Shown here: positions 1-9,517 of the stretch, one piece after another
How the letters are laid out: every line of letters begins with the position of its first letter
Position numbering within the stretch: the first letter of the stretch is position 1
Assembly (NCBI RefSeq): GCF_014696875.1
Contig: NZ_JACJQV010000175.1
Location: forward strand, 1-42,536
Origin: Microcystis wesenbergii FACHB-1317
GTDB taxonomy: Bacteria; Cyanobacteriota; Cyanobacteriia; Cyanobacteriales; Microcystaceae
DNA length: 42,536 nucleotides
Direction: 5' to 3'
The notes under the pieces: generated by a model
What the model saw: only the letters and a program-made list of their open reading frames with translations
Told to the model about the DNA's origin: nothing
Database searches by the model: none
Translations under genes and position numbers: made by a program

Positions 1-24
1 TTACAGACGTATCAGCAGCTGCGT

Positions 25-207
25 GTAAGCATCCCACCGAAAAACTAATGCGCGGGGGGTTTGGGGGCGGCGCCACGCCCCCAACGGGGGGTTTGGGGGG
101 TAGAACCCCCCAAAAGCTTGGATTGAGTCATAAAATCGTGGGAAGTAACGCCCAATTTTAGCCGAGAGTTTCCCCGTAAAAATCCCAACTTAGTAGATTT
201 ACAAAAA
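25..207 (+). repeat. Dispersed intergenic repeat, copy 1
   Basis: A spacer element whose core (about 103-197) recurs at 9518-9634 in the same orientation and at 12246-12393 inverted. Shared blocks are AAAAGCTTGGATTGAGT, then a stretch ending in AGCCGAGA, then AATCCCAACTTAGTAGATTT. The homology with the third copy continues outward through CTAATGCGC and GTAAGCATC, so this copy is probably close to full length. The G-rich part (50-115) is self-complementary in places. No open frame of any size lies in it. It is best read as a non-autonomous mobile or MITE-like repeat. Confidence 0.7.
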
Positions 208-225
208 TTAACTTAAAACTTACAT

Positions 226-306
226 CTGATCACTGATAACTGATAACTGATAACTGATAACTGATCACTGATAACTGATAACTGATAACTGATAACTGAT
301 AACTGA
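226..306. repeat. Heptameric tandem repeat (TGATAAC/TGATCAC)
   Basis: About eleven tandem copies of a seven-base unit, mostly TGATAAC with TGATCAC variants. The array ends directly at the stop codon of lipA, which reads toward it on the minus strand. The same family appears at 16555-16603, 18007-18052, 18121-18168 and 20748-20785. This is the type of short tandem heptamer repeat (STRR) known from cyanobacteria. Confidence 0.85.
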
Positions 307-307
307 T

Positions 308-1192
308 TTACTCTCCCGCATGATAGGAACTGCGGACTAGGGGGCCGGATCTAACCTGAGAAAACCCCATTTTTTGGGCAATTTCTCCCAACTCGCTAAA
401 TTCTGCGGGAGTCCAATATTTCTGTACGAGCAAATGTTCCAGAGAAGGACGCATATATTGACCAATAGTAACTCGATCGCAGTCGATCGCCCGTAAATCT
501 GCCAAAGTCTCGATAATTTCCTCTTTTGTCTCACCGTGACCGACCATTAAGCCAGATTTCGTCGGAATTGAGCAATCAATTTCCTTAACATAACGCAAAA
601 CCGCCAAAGAGCGATCATATTTAGCCCCGCGTCTAACCGGTCCTTGCAAACGGCGCACCGTCTCGATATTGTGATTGTAACAGGCAGGTTTTGCCCCTAC
701 CACCGTCGCCACCCGTTCCTGTTGACTTCCCTTACCTCCAGCAAAATCCGGGGTTAACACCTCAATTAAAGTGTGGGGATTGAGTTCGCGAATGGCTGTC
801 ATCGTCCGCACGAACCAACTGGCTCCGCCGTCTTCCATATCATCTCTGGCTACAGAAGTCAAGACAACGTAACTTAAATTTAACAATTGCACCGCTTCCG
901 CCACTTTTTGCGGTTCCTCCACATCGAGAGGCATGGGTGCATGACCCTTATCCACTTGACAAAAAGCACAGGACCGGGTACAAGTGGGACCCATCAACAA
1001 AAAAGTCGCCGTACCTTGGGCATAACATTCGCCGCGATTAGGACAGCGACCCTCCTCGCAGATAGTATGAATGTTCCTTTGTTTGATAATGCGCTGAACC
1101 GTGGAAATTTCGCTAGATTTGCCGAGCGAACGCCGTAACCAAGGGGGTAAAGAGGTAATTTCCTTGCGCCACTGTGGGGAAATATTGGACAT
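308..1192 (-). CDS. lipA: Lipoyl synthase LipA
   Basis: Radical-SAM enzyme that inserts two sulfur atoms into protein-bound octanoyl groups to make the lipoyl cofactor of 2-oxoacid dehydrogenases and the glycine cleavage system. The 294-residue protein has the family's two iron-sulfur cysteine sets: C45/C50/C56 ([12 protein letters not shown]) for the sulfur-donating auxiliary cluster and C71/C75/C78 (CTRSCAFC) for the SAM cluster. The C-terminal RSSYHA motif supplies the serine ligand of the auxiliary cluster. Length is normal for the family. The ATG start has no clear Shine-Dalgarno sequence. The gene stands alone, divergent from the channel gene at 1363, and its stop codon abuts a heptamer repeat array, so any terminator would have to lie inside repeats. 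Confidence 0.97.
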   Translation of the reverse strand: MSNISPQWRKEITSLPPWLRRSLGKSSEISTVQRIIKQRNIHTICEEGRCPNRGECYAQGTATFLLMGPTCTRSCAFCQVDKGHAPMPLDVEEPQKVAEAVQLLNLSYVVLTSVARDDMEDGGASWFVRTMTAIRELNPHTLIEVLTPDFAGGKGSQQERVATVVGAKPACYNHNIETVRRLQGPVRRGAKYDRSLAVLRYVKEIDCSIPTKSGLMVGHGETKEEIIETLADLRAIDCDRVTIGQYMRPSLEHLLVQKYWTPAEFSELGEIAQKMGFSQVRSGPLVRSSYHAGE

Positions 1193-1362
1193 GAGAAGTT
1201 AAGTAGGGTGTTGGGGATTGCAGTTATCAGTTATCACTGGGGAGAAGGGAGAGGCACGACCGACTCCCCAAAACGAAAACTTTTGATCTCACCATTAAGA
1301 TAACTGCCATAAGCTGTGAAAGCGAGTCAAGATCATTGTTAATCAAAAAGGAAACTTGGGCA

Positions 1363-3102
1363 ATGGGACGACGGCAACGGGGAAAAATTTTCAATCTGGT
1401 CCTTCAAGGATTGGCGAGTTGCCTGTTAATTAGTATATTTGTTCTTAATTCCCTGCCATCCCTAGGCCAAAATTTTCTAGTTCCATTTGTATCTCCCACG
1501 GGGACAAGGATTTTTGTAGCCGGGGATATAGAATATGCTTCCGTGCATCTAGATGGATTTGCCTTATTTCAGATTGCCTCCCAAGATTTTACCGCTTCTG
1601 AGGCCCGGGAACTCTCCCCAGTACAAAGACGGGCTAGGCGCATTGAAAGAGGCTTAAATAATATTATCAATCGGGGTTTCGATCCGACAACCCTGCAAGT
1701 AAGTACGGCGACTCTCAATAATTTAACCGTGATTGTGGCCAAGGATAACCGGAAGTTACCGCAACAGGTAATTCTGACGGTAACAGAAATTGATGCCCTG
1801 ATCGATTCTTCTTCGGTTGGCGATTTAGCGGACAGATGGGTTAAAATCATCCAAACAGCTTTGCTCCAAGCTTGGCAAGAACGTCAGCCCGCCCCTCGCC
1901 GGCAACAGGTAATGACTGCCACTATAATTATTTTGGGGCTAACTTTCTTAAGCTGGGTATCAATTTGGTGGCAGAAACGTTTAAGAAATCGCTTTAATCT
2001 CCTCAAAAAACAGGCTAAAAGTCAATCTGATCGAAATTCAGCCATAAATTCCCCCCCCAGAAAAGATCGCTCCCAAGAGCCGATTTTAGCCGCTCTAGGA
2101 GATTCCTCTAATTTCCGTCAACAGGCTGATATTCAGCGACAACTAACGTTAAATATTCTCTGGAAAAGACTGGCTCTTATTGGACTGATACTGCTTTGGT
2201 TTGGCGGAGTAGCGGCGATTTTGTATGTATTTCCTGAAACTAGGCTAGAAGGACGCGGAATAATCCGTATTCCTTTACGGATTTTTATTATCTGGTTGCT
2301 GCTGACATCAGTGAGCAATATGATTAATCTCTACGTTAATTCTCGGCTACGGGAGTGGGTAGAGGAAGGAGCGGTTTTTTCCGAAAATTTGGAAAGGAGG
2401 ATTCTGCGCGCTCCCACTTTATTAGAAGTTTGGCGACAAATTATCACATTTATCGCTATTTTTCTGGGAATTTTGGTTTTTTTGAGTTGGATGGGCCTTT
2501 CTTTCGCCTTTTTACTCACGGGAGCCGGTTTAGTGGGAGCATTGCTCACCTTTGCCTTTCAGGATCTTTTAAAAGATTGGATTAACGGTTTTCTAATTAT
2601 CTTTGAAGACCAATACACTGTCGGTGATATGGTCCAGTTTCAGGAGTTTATCGGTTTGGTGGAAAATATGAGTTTGCGAGCGACTCAATTGCGGGCTGCT
2701 GATGGACGTTTAATCACTATTGCCCATAACCAAATTATTAGCGCACACAACCTCAGTAAAGATTGGGCGCGGGTCGATTTTACCATCGAAGTCGCCTATC
2801 AGACCGAGCCAGATGTGGCGATCACTTTAATGGCAGCCATCGCTGAAAATATGGCTGTAGATCCACAATGGCAAGAAGATATCATCAATCCCGTGCAGGT
2901 TGCTGGTGTTAGTCGGGTTTCTCACACGGGAATGGAAATTATGCTCAGAATTGTCGTCAAAAGATTACGACAATGGGACATAGAAAGAGAGTATCGTCGT
3001 CGTCTAAAAATTGCTTTTGAGGAGAAGGGAATTCACATCGGTATCCCCCAACAAAGTTTCCTCATAGCAAGAGATAGAGAAGAATTCAAGGGACAGTTTT
3101 AA
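1363..3102 (+). CDS. MscS-family mechanosensitive ion channel
   Basis: Predicted small-conductance mechanosensitive channel, which would open under membrane tension to release osmolytes. The ATG at 1363 is preferred over the TTG at 1336 because AAGGA lies about 10 bases upstream; it gives 579 residues. An N-terminal hydrophobic segment (about residues 10-37) looks like a signal or first membrane segment. It is followed by a periplasmic stretch of about 150 residues and then several membrane helices. The last helix is glycine/alanine-rich (LLTGAGLVGALLTFAFQDL), as expected for the MscS pore helix TM3, and leads into the cytoplasmic beta domain (YTVGDMVQF). This is larger than E. coli MscS and more like the cyanobacterial long MscS proteins. 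Its substrate or gating threshold cannot be read from sequence. Confidence 0.9.
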   Translation: MGRRQRGKIFNLVLQGLASCLLISIFVLNSLPSLGQNFLVPFVSPTGTRIFVAGDIEYASVHLDGFALFQIASQDFTASEARELSPVQRRARRIERGLNNIINRGFDPTTLQVSTATLNNLTVIVAKDNRKLPQQVILTVTEIDALIDSSSVGDLADRWVKIIQTALLQAWQERQPAPRRQQVMTATIIILGLTFLSWVSIWWQKRLRNRFNLLKKQAKSQSDRNSAINSPPRKDRSQEPILAALGDSSNFRQQADIQRQLTLNILWKRLALIGLILLWFGGVAAILYVFPETRLEGRGIIRIPLRIFIIWLLLTSVSNMINLYVNSRLREWVEEGAVFSENLERRILRAPTLLEVWRQIITFIAIFLGILVFLSWMGLSFAFLLTGAGLVGALLTFAFQDLLKDWINGFLIIFEDQYTVGDMVQFQEFIGLVENMSLRATQLRAADGRLITIAHNQIISAHNLSKDWARVDFTIEVAYQTEPDVAITLMAAIAENMAVDPQWQEDIINPVQVAGVSRVSHTGMEIMLRIVVKRLRQWDIEREYRRRLKIAFEEKGIHIGIPQQSFLIARDREEFKGQF

Positions 3103-3158
3103 AGGGGAGCATTTTCTATCGGTGGAATTATAGGCCGTTGAAAGCAGATTTTCCATCA

Positions 3159-3754
3159 CTACACTTGAATGATATCAAAACTGCCTTGGTTTTGAATCCG
3201 ATAAAACAGGAAATCTGCATCGAGGGTGAGAATTTGCCGATACCCAGTCTTTTCAGCTACTAAAACTAGGGTTGCATCTGCCAAGTCCATCGGTCGATCA
3301 CAGTATTGTTCCATTAAAGCCAACAAGCGACTAAAATCACTTTCTTGAATATTGTAAACCACCAGCAGTTTATCTAATGGGACTTAGGCATTTTCGGGCA
3401 GCAAAAAAGGCTCAAACCATTACGGGACAAAGGGTTAACCTCGATTTATGATTTTCCTTGATCTATCTGGGTTTCAGCGATTTTGGGCTTCTCGAAGTAA
3501 ATCCCAAGCAGGGATTGGGGTTGAGGCTTTTCTCGATTTGTTTTTTGTCTAAGTCCCACTAAAAGAAGTTGTCCCAGTTGTTTTTGCATTTGCCAACCCC
3601 CCCGATGCAGCGCCAAGTACATGGCTTCGGTCAGGCATGACCAAGTTGTGACCAGAGGCTTTGCTAAACGCATTACTGTATTTCTGTAGGCTTTATGTTG
3701 GGGTTGGGTGCGATCAACCAAACAAAGCAGCACTCCTGCATCACACAGGATCAT
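3159..3754 (-). pseudogene. PIN-domain toxin (VapC-like), interrupted by a MITE
   Basis: PIN-domain ribonucleases of this kind are the toxins of VapBC pairs. The 5' part (3563-3754, MILCDAGVLLCLVD...) carries the first acidic residue of the PIN active site. The 3' part (3159-3373) carries the later acidic residues in DLADATLVLVAE and LTLDADF. Between them sits a 181-bp inverted-repeat element. Deleting the element plus one copy of its CTAA target duplication joins the halves exactly in frame (...GQLLL-DKLLVVYNIQE...), giving a normal-length protein of about 135 residues. As it stands, translation from the 5' start reads into the element and stops after 102 residues. The start codon overlaps the antitoxin stop (ATGA at 3751-3754), the usual coupling of such pairs. 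The toxin is presumably inactive. Confidence 0.88.
3378..3558. mobile_element. MITE (181 bp) with 4-bp CTAA target duplication
   Basis: The ends are inverted: TGGGACTTAGGCA on the left and, read from the other side, TGGGACTTAGACA on the right (12 of 13 matching). CTAA flanks both sides (3374-3377 and 3559-3562). No transposase is encoded. Four-base YTAR duplications are known for the IS5 group of IS5-family elements, so mobilisation by such a transposase is an inference. The element lies in the PIN toxin gene. Confidence 0.85.
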
Positions 3755-4011
3755 AGCTCTAGTCCTTGTTGCCGATATTTTTCGAGCAGCAGTTGCTGGT
3801 AGTCGTTTATTGGTTCCGGTGAATTGACAGTTAAGCCATCTACGGCTTCAAACCATTGTAACCATCTTTCTATCAGTTTTCCATCAGGCTGAGTGTCAAA
3901 GGTTTTGACTCGATATTTATGATCGAGAAGATCAATAAAGTCGCTTACTTCCTGAACAAGGACTTCGGGGAGTTGCTGTAGCTTAGAAATTGCAGTTTCT
4001 CGGATTGTCAC
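3751..4011 (-). CDS. Antitoxin-like protein (DUF2281/VapB type)
   Basis: A protein of about 86 residues beginning MTIRETAISKLQQLPE and continuing into a helix-rich DFIDLLDHKYR segment, the pattern of the DUF2281 antitoxin-like family paired with PIN toxins in cyanobacteria. The GTG at 4011 is chosen because GAGG lies 8 bases upstream. An ATG at 4017 and a TTG at 4029 are alternatives that add 2 or 6 residues. It overlaps the start of the broken toxin by four bases, so the pair was translationally coupled. With the toxin disrupted it now appears to be a solitary antitoxin. The family assignment is by N-terminal pattern only. Confidence 0.75.
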   Translation of the reverse strand: MTIRETAISKLQQLPEVLVQEVSDFIDLLDHKYRVKTFDTQPDGKLIERWLQWFEAVDGLTVNSPEPINDYQQLLLEKYRQQGLEL

Positions 4012-4088
4012 AATCATCACCTCTACCAAGATTGCTAGTTGGACAACTTTAAACTAGGTTAGGTTAGATATCCTAACCTAGAAAATTT

Positions 4089-4412
4089 TTAGGAAGCTAA
4101 GGCTACCTCGACTATTTGTTGTAGTTCCCCATTTTGATAGAGTTCGATCATAATGTCGGAACCACCAATAAATTCACCGTTGATATAGACTTGGGGAATA
4201 GTCGGCCAATTGGAATACTCCTTAACTCCTTGTCTTAACTCCTGATCTTCCAGAATATCGACAGTTTCGTAGGAAACCCCCAGAATATTGAGAATTTGTA
4301 TGACGTTATTGGAGAAACCACACTGAGGCATTAATTTATTGCCCTTCATGAACACAAGAACTTTGTTATTCTGGATTAATTGATCGATTCTGGCCTTAGT
4401 TTCGGGTGTCAT
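4089..4412 (-). CDS. grxD: Monothiol glutaredoxin, Grx4/GrxD type
   Basis: CGFS-type glutaredoxin, a family that binds a glutathione-coordinated [2Fe-2S] cluster and works in iron-sulfur trafficking. The ATG at 4412 gives 107 residues, the usual cyanobacterial length, with [13 protein letters not shown] at the N-terminus. The TTG further upstream (4448) would only add a non-conserved extension. The active site CGFS is at residues 31-34 after KGNKLMPQ. The glutathione-binding segment [18 protein letters not shown] follows. It is a single-gene unit between the toxin-antitoxin remnant and dnaX, both on the same strand. Confidence 0.95.
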   Translation of the reverse strand: MTPETKARIDQLIQNNKVLVFMKGNKLMPQCGFSNNVIQILNILGVSYETVDILEDQELRQGVKEYSNWPTIPQVYINGEFIGGSDIMIELYQNGELQQIVEVALAS

Positions 4413-4499
4413 AGGTCTAGTAGCTAGAATTTGAGCAAGAATAGCCAATCCTGAGACGTGGCATATCCTATTAGTTTAGCACAAGCCGTTGGGATAGCT

Positions 4500-6908
4500 T
4501 TAAAAAGGAAGATCTTCGTCCTCCTCCAAACTATCTAAAATTTCGTTAACATCAGGTCTCCCGCGCACGATAGTCATATTTTCCAGAGACTTATTAACTT
4601 TAGTTTCTGCGACCGAATTTTCTGGCACTGAATAACCCATATTGACCAGTTCACCATCAAAAGATTTCGCTAACTTTTGAGCGGCTGCCAAAATTTCGCT
4701 AACATCTACATCCTGATCTAATGTCCCTAAAGATGAATCAAAATTTAAGATTTTTTCGGGCAGTTCTGTGCTAAGAGTTTTTGGGGTTTCCGACGCGGTG
4801 AACTTTGCTTCTTTTTTCTCGATAATTGCTTCTTTGACCGGGGGAATATCCACCACGGTCATAACTTTATTTTCGGGGGTTATTGGTGGGTTTGCTGCGG
4901 TTTCTGGTGGTGGTAGTATCTTAGCTGCTGGGGATTGAGAAACTTCCGCAGCCATGGCAGCAGTAGCGGAACCTACCTGTAAATGAACTTTAATCCGGCG
5001 CTGAAAAACTGCCTCGAAAGCTGACTCAATATTAGTCAATCGTAGCCTGGCCATTTTTAATAATTGTTCCGAAGATATGCTTAAATAAGCGCTCGATTCT
5101 TCCATATTAAAAAGACTGCCGTGCTGACGCAAGAGAGTGCGAGTAGTGGGGGGTTCCATTACTTCTAAAACCTGCTGCCAAATTTGTTCATGATTGTCAT
5201 CACTGGTAACAGTTTTAACCTCAGTTTTCGCCACTTCGACCCTAGTTGTCGGGGTGATAACCGCCGGTTTTATCGGTTCATTAACCGGCGCCGGCGCTGT
5301 GATCATTTCAGTAGGCCTCTCGGCGCTGGTTTGGGGACGGGAAGGCGCTGTCGTGGCAACTAGCGGAATCACCTGTGCTTGCGGTAACAGTCCCAAGAGA
5401 GTGACTTCTAACCAGAGACGGGGTTGAGTGGTGTTTTTTAGTTGCGTTTCGCTGTCTTTAAGCAGTTGTTGACCGCGGAGAATTTCCTCTAAAGACCAAG
5501 TACGCGCTTCCGTACACAAATCCTGCCAAGTGGGAGCGGTGACAGCGACCATTTCTGGACGATTAGGGGCAGTTTTAGCTAAAAGTAGGTTTAAATAGAA
5601 TCCCGCTAGATTTTGCAGAACGATTAAAGGTTCCTTACCGCGATTCATCAGATGGCGACATTGTTCGATAACTTGATCGGGAATATTGCTATGAATGACT
5701 TTAAGTAGGGTTAAAAGGTCTCTTTCGGGGACTGCACCGACCAAATCCCAGACTCGCTCGGCCGTAATCGTTCCTGCGAGTAAACTTAATTGATCAAGAA
5801 GACTTTCGGCATCGCGTAAACCACCGTTAGCGATCTGAGCCACAAGGGTTAATGCTTCTAGGTTAATATCGATCGCTTCTATTTGGGCGATTTTTTGCAG
5901 GTGTGCCACCATGGCATCGAGAGCAATACGGCGATAATCAAAGCGTTGACAACGGGAGATGATGGTAGGCAAGACACGCTGAGGATCCGTGGTAGCAAGC
6001 ACGAAAATCACTCGATCCGGCGGTTCTTCCAGAGTTTTCAGCAAAGCATTAAAGGCCGCCGTACTGAGCATATGGCAGTTATGAACTAATAACCCATTGG
6101 CAACAAAATTATGATTGTCCTCCACTTCTAGGTCATAGACGCTTTCTGTGTCACCTTCTTGAATCCCTATCACTTCCTCGAAATTTGTCAGCCATTGAGG
6201 GGATTTTATGCTATTGGGCCTGTATTGCACCGCAGCCACATTGACAGGGGATAGGATCTGATCGCCGATTTTGAGATTTTTTGCTTGTATCCATGCTTTT
6301 TCTGTTCTAATCAAATGATTACCAGTGCAATTAATCGTCCGATTTCTGGTTTGAATGGTTAAAGTTGCTTTTGCGCCTCGGTTTAGCCATCGCAGGACTT
6401 TTTTATATTCCCACTCTCCGCTGCTCTCGTTGTAACTGAGAACTCGTTTTCCGAGAATCTCAGGATGATTAATGGGGATTAATCCCGTTTCGGTGAAAAC
6501 AAGGCTATCCCCAGTCAGGCATTCATCGATGACATAGACTTTATAACGACATTGGACGGGGGCAAATTGCGATCGCTCGATAATTTCCCGAATGTTATCC
6601 ACACCCGTATTACTAGCGGCATCAATTTCGATCACGTCTAAAGCGGAACCATTGGCGATCGCTTGACAGACGGAACACTTACCGCAGGGAATCGGTGTCG
6701 GATGGTCACTAGACAGACAGTTGAGGGATTTGGCTAAAATTCGCGCCGAGGAGGTTTTCCCCGTGCCTCTGGGTCCAGTAAATAGGTATGCAGGGGCGAT
6801 TCGCTCACTGATTAAGGCATTACTCAAGGTCGTGGCGATCGCTGATTGTCCCACCAAATCGGCAAAGGTTTGGGGACGATACTTATGATGTAGAGGTTCG
6901 TAGGTCAT
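4500..6908 (-). CDS. dnaX: DNA polymerase III subunit gamma/tau with intein
   Basis: Clamp-loader ATPase subunit of the replicative polymerase. The precursor has 802 residues: Walker A GPRGTGKTSS at 45-54, zinc-binding cysteines C64/C75/C78/C81, and the Walker B VIDE at 126-129, which is followed directly by an intein (130-277). The host sequence resumes at CHMLSTAAFNALLKTLEEPP, so splicing would leave a 654-residue DnaX. The C-terminal third is proline- and threonine-rich linker followed by a tau-like tail ending in EDEDLPF. There is no obvious Shine-Dalgarno sequence before the ATG. The insertion is in one of the most conserved catalytic motifs, so the unspliced protein should be inactive as an ATPase. 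No A-rich slippage site for making gamma was recognised. Confidence 0.96.
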   Translation of the reverse strand: MTYEPLHHKYRPQTFADLVGQSAIATTLSNALISERIAPAYLFTGPRGTGKTSSARILAKSLNCLSSDHPTPIPCGKCSVCQAIANGSALDVIEIDAASNTGVDNIREIIERSQFAPVQCRYKVYVIDECLTGDSLVFTETGLIPINHPEILGKRVLSYNESSGEWEYKKVLRWLNRGAKATLTIQTRNRTINCTGNHLIRTEKAWIQAKNLKIGDQILSPVNVAAVQYRPNSIKSPQWLTNFEEVIGIQEGDTESVYDLEVEDNHNFVANGLLVHNCHMLSTAAFNALLKTLEEPPDRVIFVLATTDPQRVLPTIISRCQRFDYRRIALDAMVAHLQKIAQIEAIDINLEALTLVAQIANGGLRDAESLLDQLSLLAGTITAERVWDLVGAVPERDLLTLLKVIHSNIPDQVIEQCRHLMNRGKEPLIVLQNLAGFYLNLLLAKTAPNRPEMVAVTAPTWQDLCTEARTWSLEEILRGQQLLKDSETQLKNTTQPRLWLEVTLLGLLPQAQVIPLVATTAPSRPQTSAERPTEMITAPAPVNEPIKPAVITPTTRVEVAKTEVKTVTSDDNHEQIWQQVLEVMEPPTTRTLLRQHGSLFNMEESSAYLSISSEQLLKMARLRLTNIESAFEAVFQRRIKVHLQVGSATAAMAAEVSQSPAAKILPPPETAANPPITPENKVMTVVDIPPVKEAIIEKKEAKFTASETPKTLSTELPEKILNFDSSLGTLDQDVDVSEILAAAQKLAKSFDGELVNMGYSVPENSVAETKVNKSLENMTIVRGRPDVNEILDSLEEDEDLPF
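6078..6521 (-). other. DnaX mini-intein (148 residues)
   Basis: In-frame protein intron in dnaX. It starts with Cys (CLTGDSLV, block A), has the block B motif TGNHLIRT, and ends with block F (YDLEVEDNHNFVA) and block G NGLLVHN, followed by Cys as the +1 residue. All canonical splicing residues are therefore present: C1, the block B histidine, penultimate His147, Asn148 and Cys+1. There is no room for a LAGLIDADG or HNH endonuclease, so it is a mini-intein. The likely remnant of a lost endonuclease domain is around residues 95-115. Full-length endonuclease-containing dnaX inteins are known from other cyanobacteria. Splicing should be autocatalytic after translation. Confidence 0.95.
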
Positions 6909-7046
6909 GACTGGCTGAAAACTTTTTCCCCACCCTAGAGACTACTATTATCCTATCCCGATTCTTTTTTAACACGAGAACAAGTGTATGCTTTTTAAGC
7001 TGTTAACTATTGAAATTGCTTGTTGAGATCAGGCAACAGTATAAAA

Positions 7047-7098
7047 CCCCACACCCCACACCCCACACCCCACACCCTACACCCCACACCCCACACCC
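7047..7098. repeat. CCCCACA heptanucleotide tandem repeat
   Basis: Seven and a half tandem units of CCCCACA with a single C-to-T variant in the fifth unit. It lies in the 357-base spacer between the divergent dnaX and narB starts. It could slip during replication. No link to either promoter is evident, as it sits about 80 bases upstream of the NtcA site. Confidence 0.9.
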
Positions 7099-7179
7099 AT
7101 CAGCAAATTTTATCTAGACAGGTTTAATGCGCGATTTGCATCACGAAAATGGCAATTTAGCTAAGGCTTGTAATAAATT

Positions 7180-7224
7180 GTATTAATAACTACAATTTGG
7201 CCGAGAAAATCTGCGGACTATCTT
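7180..7224 (+). promoter_or_regulatory. NtcA-activated promoter of narB
   Basis: GTA-N8-TAC at 7180-7193 matches the NtcA consensus exactly (TTAATAAC as spacer). It is followed 25 bases later by TATCTT (7219-7224), which fits the TAN3T -10 box of class II NtcA promoters. The start codon of narB is 42 bases further on. This predicts induction under ammonium limitation. Confidence 0.8.
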
Positions 7225-7265
7225 AGTATGCCCAAAGATAGCGCCACTAATCAGACCCACTGCTT

Positions 7266-9491
7266 ATGACTGAATCTACAAAAACCCAATGTCCTTACTG
7301 TGGAGTAGGTTGTGGTTTGACAGTCACCCCCCCTGCGTCGGCCGGACAAGCAGCGAAAGTCTTTGGGGACAAGTCCCACCCCTCCAGTCAAGGTATGATC
7401 TGTGTTAAAGGGGCCACTGTAGCGGAATCAATCGATAAAAATCGCCTCAAAACCCCGATGATCCGCGATTCTCTCCAAGAGCAATTTCGTCCTTGTACCT
7501 GGGAAGAAGCCCTCGATCGCATCGTTAACCGTATCCAAACTCTAATCGCTCAGGGGGAAAAGGAAAGTATCTGTCTATACGGTTCGGGACAATTTCACAC
7601 CGAAGATTACTACATCGCCCAAAAACTGGTCAAGGGTTGTCTGGGAGTCAATAACTTTGATGCTAATTCCCGTCTCTGTATGTCTTCGGCCGTGGCCGCT
7701 TACCTGGACAGTTTCGGGTCCGACGGTCCCCCCTGCTGTTACGATGACCTAGAATTAACCGATTGTGCCTTTCTGGTGGGGACAAATACGGCCGAATGTC
7801 ACCCCATCATCTTTAACCGTCTGCACAAGTATCTCAAAGGCAACCAACAAGCGAAATTAATCGTCGTTGATCCCCGCAGCACCAAAACCGCCAAGGCCGC
7901 TAATCTCCACCTAGCCATTAACCCGGGGACCGATATTGACCTATTTAACGGTATTGCCCACCTGTTACTGAATTGGGGTGCGATCGATACCTATTTTATC
8001 GATAAATGCACCAGGGATTTCCCCAAATACGCCGAAATTATCCGCCATTATCCCCCCGAAATCGTCGCGGGTAAATGCGGTATCCCCATCGACGATTTAG
8101 AAAAGGCTGCCCGCTACTGGGCCGAATCGAAAAGAGTGCTTTCCCTCTGGTCGATGGGTATCAATCAATCTAGGGAAGGCACGGCCAAAGCCCGCACTTT
8201 AATCAATTTACACCTAATGACGGCTAATATCGGTAAACCGGGGGCTGGTCCTTTTTCCCTAACGGGACAACCCAACGCCATGGGAGGAAGGGAAGCCGGC
8301 GGCCTCTGCCATCTTCTGCCCGGTTATCGTTCCGTCAAAAATCCCCAACACCGGGCCGAAGTGGAACAAGCTTGGGGTTTACCTGCTGGTCAGATTTCTC
8401 CCGTCCCCGGTCGCGATGCTTGGAGTATGATTACCGGTTTGGAGACGGGAGATGTCAAACTTCTCTGGATTGCCGCCACTAATCCGGCCGTTAGTATGCC
8501 TGATCTAGAACGTACCAAGGCGGCCCTGTTAAAATCACCTTTTACTATCCATCAGGATGCCTACTATCCCACGGAAACCAGCGCCTATGCCCATTTATTA
8601 CTGCCAGCGGCCCAATGGGGCGAAAAAACGGGAACAATGACCAATTCTGAGCGCGTGGTGACGTTAAATAAGGCTTTTCGTCCTCCCGTTGGTCAAGCTA
8701 GGGCCGACTGGCAAATTTTTGCCGAAGTTGGTCGCCGTTTGGGGTTTCAGGCACAATTTAATTTTCAGGATTCGGCCGAGGTATATTCCGAGTTTGCCGG
8801 CTTGACATATAAACGTCCTTGTGATATGACAGGGATTAATTATGATCGCCTGGCCGACACTCCCCTCCAGTGGCCCGATTCCATTGATGAAATTTCCGCC
8901 CCTAAAATCGCTAATTCTGGGGAATTACTGGGTAATTTAGTTAAAGATAACGATAAAAGCCAAAAAACAGCCGCAAAACGCCTTTATACCGATGGTAAAT
9001 TTAATACTGCCGATGGTCGTGCTGTTTTCGCCGCTTACCACAGTAAAGGTTTAGCGGAACCCCCGGACGATGATTATCCCCTAGTTTTGACCGTGGGGCG
9101 TTTGTACGGTCACTGGCACACCCAAACTCGCACTGGCCGCATCGAGAAAATTGTCAAAATGCACCCTGCACCTTTTCTGGAAATTCATCCCCAAGATGCG
9201 GCAAAATTGGGCATAGAAGCTGGGGAATGGGTGGAAGTGCGTTCTCGTCGCGGTTCTGCCCGTTTTCCCGCTTTAATTACCAAAGCAATTGCTCCTAATT
9301 GTGTCTTTGTGCCGATGCACTGGGGGGCCCTATGGGCAGAAAATGCTGAGGCTAATAGTCTCACCCATCCGGCCGCTTGTCCGATTTCCCTGCAACCGGA
9401 ATTAAAAGCTTGTGCTGTCAAATTAATCCCGTTGAAGTCTTTAGTTAATGCCGAATTATCTCCCGGTCAATTTCTGGCAACTCCCCGATAG
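7266..9491 (+). CDS. narB: Ferredoxin-nitrate reductase NarB
   Basis: Assimilatory molybdoenzyme that reduces nitrate to nitrite with ferredoxin as electron donor, in the cytoplasm. The 741-residue protein opens with the [4Fe-4S] ligands C9/C12/C16 (CPYCGVGC) and C46 (GMICVKG). It has the molybdenum-ligating cysteine candidate C138 in SRLCMSSAV and the C-terminal molybdopterin dinucleotide-binding domain (from about residue 600, [20 protein letters not shown]). Length is normal. Nitrite reductase and nitrate transporter genes are not adjacent, so narB forms its own unit here. An NtcA site upstream (7180-7193) ties it to nitrogen control. GC-rich, HIP1-containing coding sequence is typical of the core genome. 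Confidence 0.97.
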   Translation: MTESTKTQCPYCGVGCGLTVTPPASAGQAAKVFGDKSHPSSQGMICVKGATVAESIDKNRLKTPMIRDSLQEQFRPCTWEEALDRIVNRIQTLIAQGEKESICLYGSGQFHTEDYYIAQKLVKGCLGVNNFDANSRLCMSSAVAAYLDSFGSDGPPCCYDDLELTDCAFLVGTNTAECHPIIFNRLHKYLKGNQQAKLIVVDPRSTKTAKAANLHLAINPGTDIDLFNGIAHLLLNWGAIDTYFIDKCTRDFPKYAEIIRHYPPEIVAGKCGIPIDDLEKAARYWAESKRVLSLWSMGINQSREGTAKARTLINLHLMTANIGKPGAGPFSLTGQPNAMGGREAGGLCHLLPGYRSVKNPQHRAEVEQAWGLPAGQISPVPGRDAWSMITGLETGDVKLLWIAATNPAVSMPDLERTKAALLKSPFTIHQDAYYPTETSAYAHLLLPAAQWGEKTGTMTNSERVVTLNKAFRPPVGQARADWQIFAEVGRRLGFQAQFNFQDSAEVYSEFAGLTYKRPCDMTGINYDRLADTPLQWPDSIDEISAPKIANSGELLGNLVKDNDKSQKTAAKRLYTDGKFNTADGRAVFAAYHSKGLAEPPDDDYPLVLTVGRLYGHWHTQTRTGRIEKIVKMHPAPFLEIHPQDAAKLGIEAGEWVEVRSRRGSARFPALITKAIAPNCVFVPMHWGALWAENAEANSLTHPAACPISLQPELKACAVKLIPLKSLVNAELSPGQFLATPR

Positions 9492-9517
9492 AATTTGGCT
9501 TTTTTTCTATCTACTAA

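Noticed and set aside
3159-3362. Independent short gene from the GTG at 3362
   Set aside because: It is the 3' part of the interrupted PIN toxin; a stand-alone 67-residue product would lack the first catalytic residue.
5194-5427. Plus-strand frame of 77 residues inside dnaX
   Set aside because: Shadow of the dnaX linker region; no supporting features.
7047-7098. CRISPR-like array
   Set aside because: Units are seven bases with no spacers; it is a simple tandem repeat. No CRISPR array was found in the window.
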